Positions 45,682 through 54,602 of a stretch of 64,000 nucleotides of DNA are shown piece after piece. Below the pieces are notes generated by a model. The model was not told where the DNA came from. It saw nothing but the letters and a program-made list of their open reading frames with translations, and searched no databases. Source of the stretch: Arenibacter catalasegens (GTDB taxonomy: Bacteria; Bacteroidota; Bacteroidia; Flavobacteriales; Flavobacteriaceae); NCBI RefSeq assembly GCF_002909235.1, contig NZ_PHQQ01000011.1, forward strand, positions 80,389-144,388. The letters are read 5' to 3'. The translations under genes and the position numbers were made by a program. Positions within the stretch are counted from its first letter, which is position 1. Every line of letters begins with the position of its first letter.

Positions 45682-46336
45682 ATGAAAAAAAAATTTATGG
45701 GCTTTGCTCTTACCTTTTGTAGCTATTTGCCAAGACAGTAATTTCGGAAACTAGATGATCTTTTTTGGAAATAAAAAAATAGACAACAAATGGAACTGGC
45801 ACCACGAGGTTCAATATAGATATTATAATGCCATTGGCGATCTTGAACAATTGTTATTGAGAACTGGTTTGGGCTACAATCTAACTGAAAACTATAATAA
45901 TTTGTTTTTAGGCTACGGTTATATTTTAAGTGAAAACTACATTGGACCTGCCGCTAAAAAAAAGGCAGTATATGAGCAAAGAATATACAAACAGTTTATT
46001 GCCAGACAGCAAATAAGCCGTGTTGGCGTTCAGCACAGGTATAGGTTTGAGCAACGTTTTGTAGAAGACGATTTAAAGCTTCGCTTCCGCTATTTTTTGG
46101 GACTTAACGAGCCATTGAATAAAGTTGAAATAGTTGATAAAACGCTTTACTTTTCTGTTTATAACGAAATATTTCTGAATACGAAAAACAACGTTTTTGA
46201 CAGAAACCGTCTTTATTCAGGCTTGGGGTACAGACTGAACAATTCCTTAAAGTGTGAAATCGGTTATATGAACCAATTTCTCGCCTGAGGGAAAAATCGA
46301 GATCAATTGAACATAATTACCTTTAATAATTTTTAA
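45682..46336 (+). pseudogene. DUF2490 barrel gene of module 2, three lesions
   Basis: The body is clearly DUF2490 (EQLLLRTGLGYNL, VGVQHRYRFEQRF, FDRNRLYSGLGYRL). The signal peptide frame (LWALLLPFVAICQDSNFGN) is out of frame with the ATG at 45682 because of a length change in a run of nine A; a TAG at 45752-45754 replaces a Trp codon; and a TGA at 46286-46288 interrupts the C terminus, which reads on as GKNRDQLNIITFNNF to TAA at 46334-46336. An ATG at 45755 would give a 177-residue protein without export signal, which could not reach the outer membrane. Confidence 0.85.
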
Positions 46337-46351
46337 CAAAATAAAAAAAAT

Positions 46352-46972
46352 ATGAAGACACAATCAAAAGAAACCCAGGACAATCTTACCCCCGAGCAGG
46401 CTTTTAAAATTCTGAAGGATGGGAATCAGCGATTTGTAAACAATTTAAAAGCAAACCGTAATTTATTGCAACAAGTAAACGAAACAAGTGCAGGACAATT
46501 CCCTTTTGCAACCATTTTAAGCTGTATGGATTCTCGCACTTCGGCGGAACTGGTTTTTGACCAAGGGCTTGGCGATATTTTTAGCATCAGAATAGCTGGT
46601 AATGTCCTAAACGACGACATTTTAGGCAGTATGGAGTTTGGCACTAAAGTGGTTGGCACTAAAATAATTCTGGTGCTGGGTCATACCAAATGTGGTGCTA
46701 TAATTGGTTCTTGCGATGCCGTAAAAATGGGTAAACTTACCCAACTTTTAGATAAGGTAAAACCAGCGATAGATGCCGAGAAGGAAACAAAAAAAAATAG
46801 GACTGGTAGTAATGAAAGCTTTGTAAGCAACGTAACCATCAACAATATACTTGTAGTAATGGAACAAATACGGAAACAGAGCTCTATAATAGCAGATTTG
46901 GAAAAACAAGGCAATGTAAAAATTGTGGGCGGCCTGTATGATGTAACAAGTGGAGGGGTAACCTTCTACTAA
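46352..46972 (+). CDS. Beta-carbonic anhydrase 2 (cytoplasmic)
   Basis: The 206-residue enzyme has C58-x-D60-x-R62 (SCMDSR) and H111-x2-C114 (LGHTKCGA), the same numbering as carbonic anhydrase 1; the first 110 residues are nearly the same in the two proteins. It starts 15 bases after the dead DUF2490 gene and is followed after 41 bases by the second SulP gene. It is the second copy of the CO2/bicarbonate module. Confidence 0.95.
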   Translation: MKTQSKETQDNLTPEQAFKILKDGNQRFVNNLKANRNLLQQVNETSAGQFPFATILSCMDSRTSAELVFDQGLGDIFSIRIAGNVLNDDILGSMEFGTKVVGTKIILVLGHTKCGAIIGSCDAVKMGKLTQLLDKVKPAIDAEKETKKNRTGSNESFVSNVTINNILVVMEQIRKQSSIIADLEKQGNVKIVGGLYDVTSGGVTFY

Positions 46973-47013
46973 ATGCTTTACTAATTAACTATCGCTAATT
47001 CATAAATAATAAT

Positions 47014-48687
47014 ATGGCAAATAAATTCTATGATTTCAAAAACTTGAAAGGCGACTTATCCGGTGGCGTTGTAGCTGGGGTAGTAGCCCTGCCGCTTGCA
47101 CTAGCTTTTGGCGTACAGTCAGGACTCGGAGCAATAGCTGGGTTATATGGCGCCATAATTTTGGGCATACTGGCTGCTCTTTTGGGTGGTACAGCTACCC
47201 AAGCCAGCGGGCCTACAGGCCCGATGACCGTAGTTTCTGCTGCGGTGGTTACGCTTGCAGTAAGTAAATTTGGGGGTATAGAAAGTGCACTGCCTATCAT
47301 CTTACTTACCTTTTTTCTTGGGGGAATTTTTCAAATATTATTTGGCATCTTAAGAGTAGGTAGCTTCATCAAGTATTTTCCCTACCCCGTAATCTCTGGC
47401 TTTATGACTGGGGTGGGTCTTATTATTATCTTGTTTCAATTATTTCCCTTCTTTGGTCTGACCTCACCAAAATCAACTATTGCTGTTCTTCAAAATCTCC
47501 CAGAAATCTTTATGGGGGTGAATATTGCCGCAATTGGTATAGGGCTACTTACAATTGCGGTATATTACCTTTTCCCAAAAATCACCAAAGCAGTACCGAG
47601 TACGTTGGTAGCCCTAATAGTGGCTACCCTCGTTGCTTATTTTTTTAAAATAAATGTACCTTTAATAGGCGACATTCCGTCCGGATTGCCCGAGCTTAAA
47701 GTAGCTGGTTTTTTGAGTATCCCATCGGAGGCCTATGCCTTGATAATTGAGTATGCCATCATATTGGCAGCATTGGGTTCAATAGATTCATTGTTGACTT
47801 CTGTTATTGCCGATAATATAACCAAGACCCGGCACAAGAGTAATAGGGAATTGATAGGACAAGGTATAGGCAACGCTGTGGCGGCATTGTTTGGCGGCAT
47901 CCCTGGTGCAGGGGCAACCAAAGGCACGGTTATCAACATTAATTCTGGCGGTAAGACCCGTCTTTCAGGTGCCATCCACGGTTTTTTTCTACTAATTATA
48001 TTGCTCGGTGCAGGATCATTAGCTGCTTACATACCCATACCTGTGCTGGCAGGTATTTTGATTCCCGTAGGGCTTAATATTATAGATTACAAAGCGTTGA
48101 AGCACCTTCTTAAAGTCCCTCGTGCAGATACAGTTGTGCTACTGCTGGTATTGCTCATTACTACTTTTGGTAACCTGATTTATGCGGTAGGTATTGGTAT
48201 AGTGTTGGCATCTGTGCTTTTTATGAAAAAGATCGGAGATCTGGCAGAGGAACGGACAGAGATAAAATCTTTGGGAGATTCACAACCTGAAACCCTGTGG
48301 TCAGATGAACAAACGCTATATGACGAATATAAAAACAGTGTATATATCAAACATCTTTATGGACCTCTCTTTTTTGGTTTTGCCTCCGAGTTTCAATCTA
48401 TGGCAGATAAGCGTGATGTTAATATCAAAGCATTGATATTAAGGATGGATCGGGTTCCTTATATAGACCAATCAGGGTTATACGCATTGGAAAATGCACT
48501 TTTTGATTTGAAAAAGAAGAACACGCCTGTCATTCTCGTCGGGTTGGAAGATCAGCCTAAAGATATGTTACGGGCAATTGGCATAATTCCTAATCTTGTG
48601 CAAGAAGAGACCATTTGTCCAGATATTGAAGTAGCCTCTAAAGTGTTAAAAAACGTATTAAATCTTTACAAAAAGCAAAAAGAATAA
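47014..48687 (+). CDS. SulP-family anion transporter with STAS domain (module 2)
   Basis: The 557-residue transporter is a paralogue of 36176-38041: AGVVALPLALAFGVQSGLGA, ASGPTGPMTVVS, PYPVISGFMTGVG, and IDSLLTSVIADNITKTRHKS. The STAS domain lies at about 445-540 (LYGPLFFGFASEF, VPYIDQSGLYALEN). It lacks the about 65-residue insert of SulP 1. By neighbourhood it probably carries bicarbonate; sulfate is the alternative. Confidence 0.9.
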   Translation: MANKFYDFKNLKGDLSGGVVAGVVALPLALAFGVQSGLGAIAGLYGAIILGILAALLGGTATQASGPTGPMTVVSAAVVTLAVSKFGGIESALPIILLTFFLGGIFQILFGILRVGSFIKYFPYPVISGFMTGVGLIIILFQLFPFFGLTSPKSTIAVLQNLPEIFMGVNIAAIGIGLLTIAVYYLFPKITKAVPSTLVALIVATLVAYFFKINVPLIGDIPSGLPELKVAGFLSIPSEAYALIIEYAIILAALGSIDSLLTSVIADNITKTRHKSNRELIGQGIGNAVAALFGGIPGAGATKGTVININSGGKTRLSGAIHGFFLLIILLGAGSLAAYIPIPVLAGILIPVGLNIIDYKALKHLLKVPRADTVVLLLVLLITTFGNLIYAVGIGIVLASVLFMKKIGDLAEERTEIKSLGDSQPETLWSDEQTLYDEYKNSVYIKHLYGPLFFGFASEFQSMADKRDVNIKALILRMDRVPYIDQSGLYALENALFDLKKKNTPVILVGLEDQPKDMLRAIGIIPNLVQEETICPDIEVASKVLKNVLNLYKKQKE

Positions 48688-48723
48688 AAATATCATATTA
48701 TAGAATTGTCAAATTTGAATATT

Positions 48724-49230
48724 ATGAAAAAACCATTTTACATATTCCGATATATCAGTATAATAGCGGTTATTAGTTCCCTTATAGGTTCTTTGTTACT
48801 GTTTTTTGTAGGTGCTTGGAAAACCTACGGAGCAATTAAAATAGTGCTTTTTGATTATGTCCCAAAAGGAAATGAAGGTTTACTTCCCGTAGACATTGCA
48901 ACGGTATATTTAATGAAATCATTAGATACATTCCTAATAGCTTTGGCACTTTTCATTTTTGCTTATGGAGTTTTTACACTATTTATTTCTAATAAAAATA
49001 ATAGTGCGGAGGACAATGGGGTCTTAAAATGGATCAGATCACCCAATATCGGACATTTAAAAAATGTACTTGCAGAAGTAATAATTATTATCCTATTTGT
49101 TATATTTCTCGAGGTCATAGTCGAAAATGTGAACAATTTGAAATGGGAATTTTTGATAATTCCAATCTCGGTTCTTCTATTAGCACTTGGATTGAAATTT
49201 TTAAAATTAGATAATGATGAGGGATCTTAA
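48724..49230 (+). CDS. YqhA/UPF0114 family membrane protein
   Basis: From ATG 48724 the protein has 168 residues with four hydrophobic segments (about 8-30, 58-80, 102-122, 132-150). FRYISIIAVISSLIGSLLLF and VDIATVYLMKSLDTFLIALA are the marks of the YqhA (UPF0114) family of small inner-membrane proteins. It follows SulP 2 after 36 bases on the same strand. Function unknown; possibly an ion channel-like protein. Confidence 0.85.
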   Translation: MKKPFYIFRYISIIAVISSLIGSLLLFFVGAWKTYGAIKIVLFDYVPKGNEGLLPVDIATVYLMKSLDTFLIALALFIFAYGVFTLFISNKNNSAEDNGVLKWIRSPNIGHLKNVLAEVIIIILFVIFLEVIVENVNNLKWEFLIIPISVLLLALGLKFLKLDNDEGS

Positions 49231-49356
49231 AACTATTTAAGGCCAGCATGTAATATCTGGCGTAATAGGCATCATAGGGTCCTTGAAATCTAGCTTGATC
49301 GGTTATTCTATCTTATTCTTAAGGCAAATAAAAATATAAAAACTTAAAAAAGAACT

Positions 49357-49629
49357 ATGAAAAATTTTAACAACACAATGATTGCAGCTGGCGTAGCGCT
49401 CTTACTTTTTGCATCCTGTGAAAACGTTACAAGCAAAGTAGAAACCCAACTCAATCGGCTTAACATCAAGGCCAACCAGCTGGATTCGGTGATAAATACC
49501 GAAATGGATAGGGTTATAAAGCTGGATTCAGTAATAAATCTAGAAGATCTGAAAATTAAAAAACTAGACTCACTTGTAAAGGAAACTTCATCAAAGTTTG
49601 ATTCTATATGGAATGTGCTAAAAAGTTAA
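49357..49629 (+). CDS. Small coiled-coil lipoprotein
   Basis: The 90-residue lipoprotein has its Cys at residue 20 (LLLFASC). The mature part is a repeated helix with the unit LDSVI or LDSLV every 14-15 residues (positions about 42, 55, 69), so it is a coiled coil like Lpp. It is likely anchored to the outer membrane. It follows the YqhA gene after 126 bases. Confidence 0.8.
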   Translation: MKNFNNTMIAAGVALLLFASCENVTSKVETQLNRLNIKANQLDSVINTEMDRVIKLDSVINLEDLKIKKLDSLVKETSSKFDSIWNVLKS

Positions 49630-50097
49630 CTAATCGGGAAATCGTTTCCGTAATGGAGTTTTTTTTGCAAACCTGAGCGATCTTATAGTGAAGCAAAATT
49701 GACTTGGTAGTTTTAGTTCTAAGCCAATTGGTCAATCGGGTTTGATGTATTCCTTGAAGTTTCCTTTTTCGTTTGCGCTCGTTCTACGCGATCTTAGTAA
49801 AGATTGTAAGTAGTGATGGTACCGGTTGGCCGGTAGATTTTTTAAATAGTTAATATCCGGTCATTTTTTTGCAAGCGATCTAAGGAGCTGCCAATATTTT
49901 CCGTTCAAGGGACTTCGTTTCCCCCAATATTGTAATCCACATTCTTTGAGCTGAATTTCTATATATAAATATATATAGTTTTACAAATAAGATAGTGATG
50001 CTATTATTTATGTAAATTTAACTATTATTTATTATATATTTACTATTATATTTCTGTTTATTTATTATGTTTGTACCAATATTTAAAATTAGGAATT
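49630..50097. other. Gap with complex promoter before carbonic anhydrase 3
   Basis: The 468 bases hold no ORF. The left 300 bases show no structure I can name. The right end is extremely AT-rich and carries the three phased elements and the promoter described at 49992-50073. Confidence 0.5.
49992..50073 (+). promoter_or_regulatory. Promoter of carbonic anhydrase 3 with three phased repeats
   Basis: The island palindrome ATAGTGATGCTAT is at 49992-50004. Its right arm, RCTATTAT, recurs at 50000, 50021 and 50042, exactly 21 bases apart (two helical turns). TATGTTTG at 50066-50073 is a perfect -7 element, 24 bases after the third repeat, close to the 23 bases at 44400 and 41770. Confidence 0.75.
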
Positions 50098-50832
50098 ATG
50101 AAAAAACAGATTAGTACACTTGCAGGTTTTATGGCCTTTACGGTCGCACTAATTGCACAGCAACCCGATACAGGAAAGGTAGAAATCGACAGAAGCCAAA
50201 TTCGGGTAGAAACAGTTTTGACAAAGGAGGAACAGGACGCACTTTCACCTAGCGAGGTTTTGGAAATCTTGAGGGCGGGAAACGAAAGATTTGTCAGAAG
50301 TGATCTTACGGCAAGGGATCACTCCATTCAGATTCGCGAGAGCGCCGATGTACAATTTCCCAAGGCCGTAGTATTGTCCTGTGTTGATAGCAGGGTCCCT
50401 GTAGAAGATGTATTCGATAGGGGCATAGGCGACATCTTTGTGGCAAGGGTAGCAGGAAATTTTATTAACGACGATATTCTTGGAAGTATGGAATTCGCGA
50501 CCAAGGTGGCAGGGGCAAAATTGATCCTAGTATTGGGCCATGAAAACTGTGGGGCTGTACATGCGGCAATTGACGGTGCAAAGTTGGGGCATATCACTAA
50601 AATGCTGAAAAACATTCAACCGGCGATCAAGATATCGACTATCGCCACAGGTCCAAGAAGTTCGCAGAACAGAGTGTTGGTCCATGAGGTAAGTGAAAAC
50701 AATGTCCGAATCGCCATGCAAAAGATTATAAAGGAAAGTCCGTTACTTAAAACAATGGTCGAAAATGGGGAAATTGACATTAAAGGAGCAGTATACGATA
50801 TGGATACCGGGGTAGTCAATTTTATCAAATAG
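50098..50832 (+). CDS. Beta-carbonic anhydrase 3, exported
   Basis: From ATG 50098 the enzyme has 244 residues. It begins with a signal peptide (KKQISTLAGFMAFTVALIAQ) missing from the other two carbonic anhydrases, plus a linker of about 20 residues. The active site is C95-x-D97-x-R99 (SCVDSR) and H148-x2-C151 (LGHENCGAV). It would act in the periplasm, making bicarbonate outside the inner membrane for SulP uptake or buffering it. Its promoter is the most elaborate of the island. Confidence 0.95.
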   Translation: MKKQISTLAGFMAFTVALIAQQPDTGKVEIDRSQIRVETVLTKEEQDALSPSEVLEILRAGNERFVRSDLTARDHSIQIRESADVQFPKAVVLSCVDSRVPVEDVFDRGIGDIFVARVAGNFINDDILGSMEFATKVAGAKLILVLGHENCGAVHAAIDGAKLGHITKMLKNIQPAIKISTIATGPRSSQNRVLVHEVSENNVRIAMQKIIKESPLLKTMVENGEIDIKGAVYDMDTGVVNFIK

Positions 50833-50845
50833 CAATAATAACATA

Positions 50846-50872
50846 AAACCTACCCTTTTTTGGGGTAGGTTT
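50846..50872 (+). terminator. Terminator of carbonic anhydrase 3 gene
   Basis: Perfect inverted repeat AAACCTACCC (50846-50855) and GGGTAGGTTT (50863-50872), 14 bases after the stop. The T run is inside the loop and at the end of the stem. Confidence 0.8.
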
Positions 50873-51293
50873 CAAATCGGACCTGAAAGGTAAAGACAAT
50901 AAATGAAAATGGATATGGCTATTTGGAAAAGAAATTACAATAGGTTTCCATGCCCTGAACAATACACGTAATATGTCAAGTTCGTTTCTTGAAGGTAAGG
51001 ACTATGAATATCGCACAGCGCTCTAAATCTTTTAAGGAAATTGACTCTGGAAAACATCGCTTAAAGGAAATACAATCAGGCCTGATCGAGCTCGGGCTCT
51101 CCTCTCTCGACACATGTGAGATTAGGTTTCTGAGAATGTTTCGCTTACCCTTGGTCTTGTTCGATTAATACAAGGGTTGACATGGGAATCGATTTACAAA
51201 ATCCTACTTTGGGGTTTAGCGGAAAATAACACGTTTTCTTTAGTGCCGATCGTAATGATCAAACGCTTACAGTAAGTATAATAAACCAAAATT
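50873..51293. other. Gap without an intact gene before the MscS gene
   Basis: The 421 bases contain a short open frame (about 50919-51026; NNTRNMSSSFLEGKDYEYR and on) that may be the tail of a lost gene, and a G+C-rich stretch at 51078-51115 (GAGCTCGGGCTCTCCTCTCT). No complete gene is seen. Confidence 0.4.
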
Positions 51294-51791
51294 ATGGATA
51301 GTACGCAGTTAAAAATAATTGAAACGGCAGCAGTGATTATTGGATTTGTTTTATTGTTAATAGTGACGGCCAAATTAGTCGATAAGACGGTAAATAACAG
51401 TTTGGTGAAAAAGGCAAGAGGCAAAATAATCAAAAAAGCGATTAATTTAACCAACCTCTCAGTTTGCTTTATAATTATCTTAATAATTTGGGGAGTTGAA
51501 CAGTCAGAATTAGCTGTTTTTGTGGGATCTGTAATTACTGTCCTTGGGATAGCAATGTTCGCTCAATGGTCAATCCTATCCAATATTACATCCAGTATCA
51601 TTATCTTCTTCAATCACCCCGTAAAGTTGGATGATACGATTACCATAATCGATAAGGACTACGAAACCGAAGGAAGGGTGAGCGATATTGGTGTTTTTTT
51701 CATTATTCTCAAAACAAAGGAAGGAGAGCAAATAACCATACCGAGCAATGTCTTTATTCAAAAAATGATAAAAAAGAAAATAAATGACTAA
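51294..51791 (+). CDS. Small MscS-type mechanosensitive channel
   Basis: The 165-residue protein has membrane segments at about 10-27, 50-66 and 70-95 and the MscS pore/beta region: LGIAMFAQWSILSNITSSII, FNHPVKLDDTITI and EGQ-like KEGEQITIPSNVFIQK. It is shorter than MscS of E. coli (286 residues) and lacks most of the C-terminal cytoplasmic cage. It would open under membrane tension. Its end overlaps the next start by 8 bases. Confidence 0.85.
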   Translation: MDSTQLKIIETAAVIIGFVLLLIVTAKLVDKTVNNSLVKKARGKIIKKAINLTNLSVCFIIILIIWGVEQSELAVFVGSVITVLGIAMFAQWSILSNITSSIIIFFNHPVKLDDTITIIDKDYETEGRVSDIGVFFIILKTKEGEQITIPSNVFIQKMIKKKIND

Positions 51792-52368
51792 ATATTTTAT
51801 AGCCACTCTCATTATTTTGATTTTTGAAAGTTATTCCAATAATTTATTCGCCCAGGAAAAGTTTGAAATGGAAAGTCGTTTAAAACAAAATGACGTTCCA
51901 TCCAATGCTTTAAATTTTATCGATTCTTTAAGTTTGAAGAATAAAGTAAAATGGTATTTGGAAGAAGGGATAGAAAGAAAAAGTATCGAAGCTAAATTTA
52001 AAAGAAGCGGAAAAAAACACAGCGTTGAATTTGATATACTCGGAAATATTGAAGATGTTGAAATTGAAATAAATTGGGATGTTTTGCAAACATCAATTAA
52101 AGATTCTATAAAGAACCATCTTCAAAAAGACTTCAAAAAATATAAAATTGTCAAAACCCAAATACAATATACCGGAAATCAAATGCCGCTGTTTATAAAA
52201 TTATTATCTGGAGAACCTACTGAAGACTTGACAGTTAAATATGAAATAATAGCAAAGTGCCGTTCTGAAAAAAGTACAGGTTTATTTGAATACCTCTTCA
52301 CCAATAAAGGACAATTCGTTTTAGCATCCCAAATACTGTTTAAACCCAGCTATCATCTTGAATATTAA
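51784..52368 (+). CDS. Secreted PepSY-like protein
   Basis: The 194-residue protein has a signal peptide ending LFAQ (residue 24). About 30-160 seems to hold two alpha/beta units with the pattern of PepSY-like proteins (KWYLEEGIERKSIEAKFKRS, then a strand). It overlaps the MscS gene by 8 bases and the following DUF2490 gene by 11 bases, so the three are one operon. Function unknown. Confidence 0.6.
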   Translation: MTKYFIATLIILIFESYSNNLFAQEKFEMESRLKQNDVPSNALNFIDSLSLKNKVKWYLEEGIERKSIEAKFKRSGKKHSVEFDILGNIEDVEIEINWDVLQTSIKDSIKNHLQKDFKKYKIVKTQIQYTGNQMPLFIKLLSGEPTEDLTVKYEIIAKCRSEKSTGLFEYLFTNKGQFVLASQILFKPSYHLEY

Positions 52369-53050
52369 AAATTCCCATCTTGCATTATTTATTGTGTTCA
52401 TGCTATTTATAAATTGTGCATCGGCCCAAAGTAGGTATCAGATAGGATTGTTGCCATCAATAAATCTAAATTATAAACTTGAAAATGATTGGTCGCTCAA
52501 TTCAAAGATAGAGTCTCGCCAACTAATGCGAACAGGAGAGTTCAGCGGCATTGGTGAAAGCCAGTTTACATATGTCTTAACAGACCTTTCAATGATTACC
52601 GCCAAAAAGGTTGGTCTTAATTCCCGTGTGGCTGGCGGTTATCTTATCAGGGTTCGAGAAGAAAAGTTATTTCATAGATTTATTCAGCAATATACCGTGG
52701 TGCAGAGACTTGCTGACTTTAGGTTAGCACATCGCTTCGCAAGCGACCAAACGTTTTCACTGGATGAAAAGCCCGAATTTAGATTAAGATACCGAATAGC
52801 TTCAGAAGTCCCTCTAAATGGCGAATCTGTTGATCCATCGGAATTTTATTTTAAGTTCAATAATGAATACCTCAATAGCTGGCATGATTCTGACTATGAC
52901 CTTGAAATACGCTTTGTTCCACTATTGGGTTATAACCTTAAAAATAATAACAAAATTGAGATGGGATTGGACTATAGGGCAAACTCTTTTTTGAACAATA
53001 ATACACGTCATAGTTTTTGGGTGAATTTGAATTGGTTTATCGAATTATAG
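52358..53050 (+). CDS. DUF2490 outer-membrane barrel protein (antiporter operon)
   Basis: The 230-residue protein starts with TTG 52358, within the upstream gene, and has a signal peptide ending CASAQ. The DUF2490 pattern is present: LTDLSMITAKKVGLNSRVAG, FRLAHRFASDQTF, FRLRYRIASEVPLNG, and a closing strand WVNLNWFIEL. It is more distant from the module 1 barrel. Its last 120 bases belong to the direct repeat shared with 32371-33090. It is followed after 20 bases by the antiporter gene. Confidence 0.8.
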   Translation: MNIKNSHLALFIVFMLFINCASAQSRYQIGLLPSINLNYKLENDWSLNSKIESRQLMRTGEFSGIGESQFTYVLTDLSMITAKKVGLNSRVAGGYLIRVREEKLFHRFIQQYTVVQRLADFRLAHRFASDQTFSLDEKPEFRLRYRIASEVPLNGESVDPSEFYFKFNNEYLNSWHDSDYDLEIRFVPLLGYNLKNNNKIEMGLDYRANSFLNNNTRHSFWVNLNWFIEL

Positions 53051-53655
53051 GAAACTGATAAAGATTATTTATGATAATAATTTCTTCCTTATTGCTTTTA
53101 GTTGGCTTTTCTGCCTTGATTTTCGGAGCAAATTGGCTGGTCGACGGAGCTTCCTCCCTCGCGAGACAAAACAAAATTTCAGATTTGGCAATAGGCTTGA
53201 CAATAGTAGCTTTCGGAACATCCGCACCGGAATTAATGGTGAATTCTGTAGCCTCATATAATGGGCATTCTGATATTGTTTTAGGGAATATTATTGGGAG
53301 CAACAACTTTAACCTGTTTATTATTTTAGGAATAGCAGGTTTGGTCTACCCGATTGCAATACAATCCTCAACCGCTTGGAGGGAAATTCCTATTTCATTA
53401 CTAATAACGCTATTGTTTCTAGTATTGGCAAACGATTTCTTTTCTACCTCGACTTCAATAATATCCAGACTAGATGGCATAATTCTATTTACCTGTTTTC
53501 TCTCTTTTTTATATTATGTATCAAGAAAAATGAAATTAGAAGAAAGTGAGGATAGATCTTATCAAAAAAAAGCAAATTATAAGATCTGGGGGTTGATAAT
53601 TTTGGGGCTTATAGGCCTTTTAATAGGCGGCAAACTTGTTGTAGACAATGGAGTA
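52931..53655. repeat. Right copy of 0.72-kb direct repeat
   Basis: This is the intact copy of the segment at 32371-33090 in the same orientation. It includes the end of the DUF2490 gene and the first 195 codons of the antiporter gene. Confidence 0.9.
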
Positions 53656-54027
53656 GCCATAGCGACAGAGTTAGGAGTGGGCCAAAAAATTATAGGCTTA
53701 ACAATAATTGCTACAGGAACTTCATTGCCAGAGTTGGTAACATCTGTAATAGCAGCTATTAAAAGGAAAAGCGATATAGCAATTGGAAACGTAATTGGTT
53801 CCAATATTTTCAATATCCTTTTCATTCTATCCATTAGTGTATTTATTAATCCTATTCAGTTCAATATCAACTTTAATACTGACATTTTCATATTAATTAG
53901 TGGTACAATATTTCTAATAATCGCAATGCTTACTGGAAGAAAAAGAAAGATCGATCGATGGGAAGCGTTACTATTACTTAGTTTTTATTTACTTTATACT
54001 GGTTTTTTGGTATGGAAAGAGTTGTAA
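53071..54027 (+). CDS. Calcium/sodium antiporter (CaCA family, YrbG-like)
   Basis: The 318-residue protein has about ten membrane segments in two inverted halves, each with an exchanger signature: AFGTSAPELMVNSVAS at about 47-62 and TGTSLPELVTSVIAA at about 215-230, both followed by G-N-[IV]-I-G-S-N. The acidic residues in G-T-S-x-P-E bind Ca2+. It exchanges Na+ or H+ for Ca2+ across the inner membrane. It closes the operon MscS, PepSY-like, DUF2490, antiporter. A truncated copy is at 32511-33090. Confidence 0.9.
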   Translation: MIIISSLLLLVGFSALIFGANWLVDGASSLARQNKISDLAIGLTIVAFGTSAPELMVNSVASYNGHSDIVLGNIIGSNNFNLFIILGIAGLVYPIAIQSSTAWREIPISLLITLLFLVLANDFFSTSTSIISRLDGIILFTCFLSFLYYVSRKMKLEESEDRSYQKKANYKIWGLIILGLIGLLIGGKLVVDNGVAIATELGVGQKIIGLTIIATGTSLPELVTSVIAAIKRKSDIAIGNVIGSNIFNILFILSISVFINPIQFNINFNTDIFILISGTIFLIIAMLTGRKRKIDRWEALLLLSFYLLYTGFLVWKEL

Positions 54028-54190
54028 GAACCCACAACTTCATTGAAAATTTAAATAACCAAATTTTTACATTTTTGGCAATTGTTCTGATCCGTAGGGT
54101 CAGATTTTTTTACTATACGTAACGCCGTATAACTTTTAAACAATGTAGTGCTCAGATAATATTATTCAAATAATAATGTCTTGTTCATGT

Positions 54191-54586
54191 TTATAAAAGA
54201 CCACCGGTTAAGTTGTAAACCTTGGTTTTAAATTCATTGAAATCGGTGTAAAATTTATCAAAATTATCCTTGAAAAGTTGATGGTTCTCCACATAAAAGG
54301 TTTCACATCTAATGGTATCACATTCAAGAATGCCCTTGAGTTTGACCTCATATTGATTTAAGGTTTTCTTTAAATTATTGACCTCCCTTGTATTGGTCTG
54401 TAATTCATGTTTAAACTTTTCCAATGGTTCATTTAGATTGGGCTTTTCCTTAAACGATTTAGAGTTAAGAACCCTGTATAGGAAAAGTATTTCACTTTCC
54501 TTATAGCCAATAATCGATTTCCACCATAGCGTATCCTTTTGGAACTCGGTCAATACTTCTTCAGGTGTATTTTTTTGCCCTAACAT
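54191..54586 (-). CDS. Coiled-coil cytoplasmic protein, unknown
   Basis: The 131-residue protein is helical and charged, with a coiled-coil stretch at about 60-95 (LQTNTREVNNLKKTLNQYEV), and two Cys in LECDTIRCETF. It has no signal peptide. It is convergent with the antiporter gene. Its promoter region carries the island palindrome, which ties it to the regulon. I do not recognise a family. Confidence 0.7.
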   Translation of the reverse strand: MLGQKNTPEEVLTEFQKDTLWWKSIIGYKESEILFLYRVLNSKSFKEKPNLNEPLEKFKHELQTNTREVNNLKKTLNQYEVKLKGILECDTIRCETFYVENHQLFKDNFDKFYTDFNEFKTKVYNLTGGLL

Positions 54587-54602
54587 TTTATTTGCTTTTG
54601 TA

